This document shows, piece by piece, positions 15,331-17,295 of a stretch of DNA of 17,295 nucleotides. A program made the position numbers and the translations under genes. This DNA is from Nitrospina sp. (lineage in GTDB: Bacteria > Nitrospinota > Nitrospinia > Nitrospinales > VA-1), in contig JABGTQ010000245.1 in assembly GCA_018647025.1 (NCBI GenBank), positions 1-17,295 on the forward strand, read 5' to 3'. The notes under the pieces were generated by a model, which saw nothing but the letters and a program-made list of their open reading frames with translations, was not told where the DNA came from and searched no databases. Position 1 is the stretch's first letter. Each line of letters starts with the position of its first letter.

Positions 15331-15649
15331 TTTTTGTAGACCTTCTTTTAGTTTTTACACGGAGATTGAAATTTCACGTATTTTTAAACATGTCTTTAAT
15401 GTAACTCAATTAAAAGCGGGGTGATTATTTATCATAATATTTCGTTAATGACTGTGAGATGAATTTATGTAAATAATTAAATAGAATACACTTAAGTTGT
15501 CATGGTTAGACAAATTATTTTTCAGTGGGGAAATTAAGCTATACTAGTAAGATGGGAAAGCTGTATGGATTTATTTATTAGGCAACCTGTTATTGTTTTT
15601 TTTGGTGAATCGTTTTATTTCCGAACTTTGCCAGTTTACATGAGGTTTT
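15331..15649. other. Divergent intergenic region
   Basis: A 319-nt AT-rich gap lies between the divergent TrmB-repeat and radical SAM genes. A TATACT box (15540-15545) lacks a convincing -35. A short inverted repeat TTGTC/GACAA lies at about 15497-15512. A 30-codon ORF covers the last part. No RNA gene is seen. Confidence 0.6.
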
Positions 15650-15657
15650 ATGCTTAG
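15565..15657 (+). CDS. Possible 30-residue leader ORF before the second radical SAM gene
   Basis: An ATG at 15565 preceded by GGGAAAG opens a 30-codon frame (beginning MDLFIRQPVIVFF) that ends in TAG 8 nt inside the radical SAM gene. The same arrangement exists before the paralogue at 4573, but the two peptides show no evident similarity, and the stop is forced by the shared start sequence ATGCTTAG. It could couple translation or be chance. Confidence 0.2.
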   Translation: MDLFIRQPVIVFFGESFYFRTLPVYMRFYA

Positions 15658-16681
15658 TATTTTTGTAGAAGCAAGTTGTAATCGTTATGTACGCGATGAG
15701 TGTCGGTTTTGTCATGTTTATGCCCCTTTGCAGCCTATTTTAGAATCTAAGGAATACTGGCATATGATGCCAGATACTGCTGAGCTTATGGCAGAAAAAA
15801 TTCGCTCGATTGAACCATTAAATGATCTAGCGAAACAAGAAATCAACTTGACAGGAGGCGAGGCATCACAAAACCCGCATATTGTGGAAGTTTACAAGAT
15901 ATTTAGAACCCTCTCTGACAACGTAAGGCTTCATACTAATTTAGATATAAACTCTGAAAAATCTAAACGTTGGGAACGTTTGGTCGAAATAACAAAATTG
16001 CGAGGCCGTATTGATATCACTCTTTACCCGACAGTATGGGAATCTAGGCAGCAACCATTCTTAGAGAAAATTATTCAGCTGCAAGATGGTTTAATTGTGA
16101 ACTTAATATACGAAAGTCTGGAGGATCTCTTAAAGCAGATAAAAATTTTGGAGGAATTTTTTATCCATCAAGATAAAAAAAAGTTTGCTCCTGTTATAGA
16201 ATTGCTTAATGAGTTTAGTGATCGTTTAAGAAAAACTATGAAGACAAATCCAGTATGTCGAGAAGATGATTTTCTGAATGGAATGGGCAATCTTGAAAAT
16301 TATGTGTCCTGCCCGGGTGGTTTTGTTTTTGCAGTTAATGCGATTCCCTCGTTTCATGTTAATCCAAAGGGAGTACGAGATATGACTTCCTTGCCTTTTC
16401 CGCAGGATATTTATAAAGTTGAATGCACTGCCGTTCGAGGAGTGATTGAAATAATGACGATTCTTCAGACAGGAGAGATGACCCCATGTTGCGATGTGGG
16501 AAACTTAGGATGCAAACCAAAGTTTGGTAACTTGCTAGCCGACTCTCCGGAAGTTATTTTACAGAAGTTCGGTGTGTCACAAAAACTCATGGCCTCTGGC
16601 GCGTTAAAAAATTTAAAGAACATAGAAAGTGGTAAGGCTGGAGAGTGGGTTGAAGAAGGGATCCCACCCTTTTGTGTGTAG
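15650..16681 (+). CDS. Radical SAM protein with CX7CX2C cluster motif and SPASM-like C-terminus (copy 2)
   Basis: Paralogue of the protein at 4573-3554, with an almost identical start (MLSIFVEASCNRY.RDEC). The cluster cysteines C10, C18 and C21 again give CX7CX2C, and GGE is at 69-71. The C-terminal cysteines C259, C280, C281, C288 and C342 correspond one-to-one to the other copy, including the shared TILQTGEMTPCCDVGNL segment, and C203 is also shared; C221 is private. The best-conserved parts are the N-terminal cluster loop, QEINLTGGEA, the DITLYPT strand (122-128) and the auxiliary-cluster region. The middle (about 165-230) is much more variable and may set substrate specificity. TGAGG lies only 4 nt before the ATG. 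The gene is transcribed away from the TrmB fusion. Confidence 0.85.
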   Translation: MLSIFVEASCNRYVRDECRFCHVYAPLQPILESKEYWHMMPDTAELMAEKIRSIEPLNDLAKQEINLTGGEASQNPHIVEVYKIFRTLSDNVRLHTNLDINSEKSKRWERLVEITKLRGRIDITLYPTVWESRQQPFLEKIIQLQDGLIVNLIYESLEDLLKQIKILEEFFIHQDKKKFAPVIELLNEFSDRLRKTMKTNPVCREDDFLNGMGNLENYVSCPGGFVFAVNAIPSFHVNPKGVRDMTSLPFPQDIYKVECTAVRGVIEIMTILQTGEMTPCCDVGNLGCKPKFGNLLADSPEVILQKFGVSQKLMASGALKNLKNIESGKAGEWVEEGIPPFCV

Positions 16682-16747
16682 TGTGATAATTTTAGAATTC
16701 ATTGCTAAATGTTGGACCGACTGCTCAGGTTTATATAGGGGGGTGGA

Positions 16748-16771
16748 ATTAAAAAATTAAGATTTTTTAAT
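16748..16771 (+). terminator. AT-only perfect hairpin after the radical SAM gene
   Basis: ATTAAAAAAT (16748-16757) and ATTTTTTAAT (16762-16771) form a perfect 10-bp stem around TAAG, 67 nt after the stop codon. With no GC pairs it would be a weak terminator, though its 3' arm supplies a T-run. Confidence 0.35.
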
Positions 16772-16878
16772 GTTATAGAACTAATATAGAAAGTTACTGC
16801 TATTTTAGAGAAAAGTAATCCTTGTAAACCATTGTGTTTAAATAGATTTGTGTTTTTTTAGTGTTTCTTGTTTAAGGC

Positions 16879-16907
16879 TTGACAAGGTTGAGTGCTTTTG
16901 ATATTAT
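16879..16907 (+). promoter_or_regulatory. Strong sigma-70-type promoter of the terminal secreted-protein gene
   Basis: Perfect TTGACA (16879-16884), a 17-bp spacer and TATTAT (16902-16907, five of six). The predicted start near 16914 leaves a leader of about 185 nt before the ATG at 17099. Confidence 0.7.
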
Positions 16908-17098
16908 TTTTGATAATTATTAGTGTGTCGCTAGATTTTTAGTCTATTAAATTAGATGGTGTTGCGCTAAGCGAGATAAAGAGAAGAATTTTTACGCGGG
17001 ACAGTTTGTTTAATGATTGTTTCGGATAAGGATGTTTGAGTAGAAGGTGAAAAATTTAATAGAATCATACGGCTTTTTTTCTTGAAAGGGGGAGCACG

Positions 17099-17295
17099 AT
17101 GAATAAGACAGTAACAGCTTTAACTTTAGCAGTAGCATTCATGTTTGTTGCAACCATTTCCAGTGCTAACACAACAACGTTGAAAGCTGGTCAATCCAGT
17201 GTGTGTGTTCAGGCTTCTTGGGTTGCCTACAACACAGATGAGCAAAAAGATACTCAGTTGCAGTTTAATGTTGGACCGATTGGTTATGGATGGGG
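17099..17295 (+). CDS. Exported protein, 5' part only (cut by window end)
   Basis: Only the first 65 codons are present. MNKTVTALTLAVAFMFVATI followed by SSAN is a clear Sec signal peptide with likely cleavage after A23. The mature part starts Thr-rich, contains one cysteine (C36), and runs on to a Gly/Tyr/Trp-containing segment (GPIGYGW) at the edge. I recognise no family. GGGGGAG (17088-17094) precedes the ATG by 4 nt and is a very strong RBS. With the strong promoter upstream this suggests an abundantly made periplasmic or surface protein. Confidence 0.7.
   Translation, partial: MNKTVTALTLAVAFMFVATISSANTTTLKAGQSSVCVQASWVAYNTDEQKDTQLQFNVGPIGYGW

Larger units (their letters stand above)
16682..17098. 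other. Long intergenic region with promoter and 5' leader
   Basis: This 417-nt AT-rich gap contains an AT-only hairpin after the radical SAM gene, a strong promoter, and then about 185 nt of apparent untranslated leader before the gene at 17099. Within the leader TCGCT (16928-16932) can pair with AGCGA (16970-16974), and TCTA (16943-16946) with TAGA (16953-16956). I do not recognise a known riboswitch class. Confidence 0.6.

Noticed and set aside
16708..17279. Exact 13-mer AATGTTGGACCGA at 16708-16720 and 17267-17279
   Set aside because: A pair of identical 13-mers is expected about once or twice by chance in 17 kb. One copy is coding, and no longer homology surrounds it.
1..17295. CRISPR arrays, tRNA or rRNA genes, insertion sequences, phage genes
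   Set aside because: No regularly spaced direct repeats, no cloverleaf, no transposase or integrase motifs and no terminal inverted repeats were seen on either strand.
17099..17295. The terminal secreted protein as a RiPP precursor for the neighbouring radical SAM enzyme
   Set aside because: It has a Sec signal peptide and its own promoter, runs beyond 65 residues and shows no repeated core motif; adjacency alone does not support the idea.

Overview
The window is AT-rich, gene-dense DNA from a Gram-negative bacterium. A member of the Nitrospinota (marine nitrite-oxidiser lineage) or a relative is my best guess. It rests on a secreted two-haem-c plus haem-b cytochrome of the kind used as gamma subunit by periplasmic DMSO-reductase-family enzymes (the family that includes nitrite oxidoreductase), and on the wealth of NHL, TPR and DUF1566 proteins. 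No rRNA, tRNA or marker gene is present to prove this, and no nitrite oxidoreductase alpha or beta subunit is in view.

Layout. (1) 52-1659 (+): exported cytochrome with two CxxCH domains and an ethylbenzene-dehydrogenase-type haem-b domain. (2) 1787-3421 (+): cytosolic six-bladed NHL propeller with acidic ends. (3) 9135-3554 (-): a co-oriented group made of a B12-binding-type radical SAM protein, an eight-TPR protein with its own TTGACA promoter, a MidA/NDUFAF7-like methyltransferase, and a small SPASM-type radical SAM protein with an unusual CX7CX2C cluster motif. (4) 9461-10066 (+): an acidic helical protein of unknown function, transcribed from a perfect TTGACA-17-TATAAT promoter and closed by a GC-rich terminator, so probably a single-gene unit. 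(5) 10261-13482 (+): tight operon of NHL propeller, exported DUF1566/Lcl-domain protein, TPR protein and leucine-rich-repeat protein. (6) 15330-13558 (-): TrmB tRNA m7G methyltransferase fused to nine helical repeats with an exact 34-residue period. (7) 15650-16681 (+): a second copy of the CX7CX2C radical SAM protein, inverted relative to the first. (8) 17099-end (+): start of an exported protein behind a strong promoter and a leader of about 185 nt.

How it may fit together. Most genes encode either protein-interaction scaffolds (NHL, TPR, LRR, TrmB-linked repeats) or SAM-dependent chemistry (three radical SAM proteins, two methyltransferases). The minus-strand group reads like a modification cassette of two radical SAM enzymes, a methyltransferase and a TPR scaffold. 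Its substrate is not evident. The two CX7CX2C paralogues and the TrmB-repeat fusion are the most unusual items.
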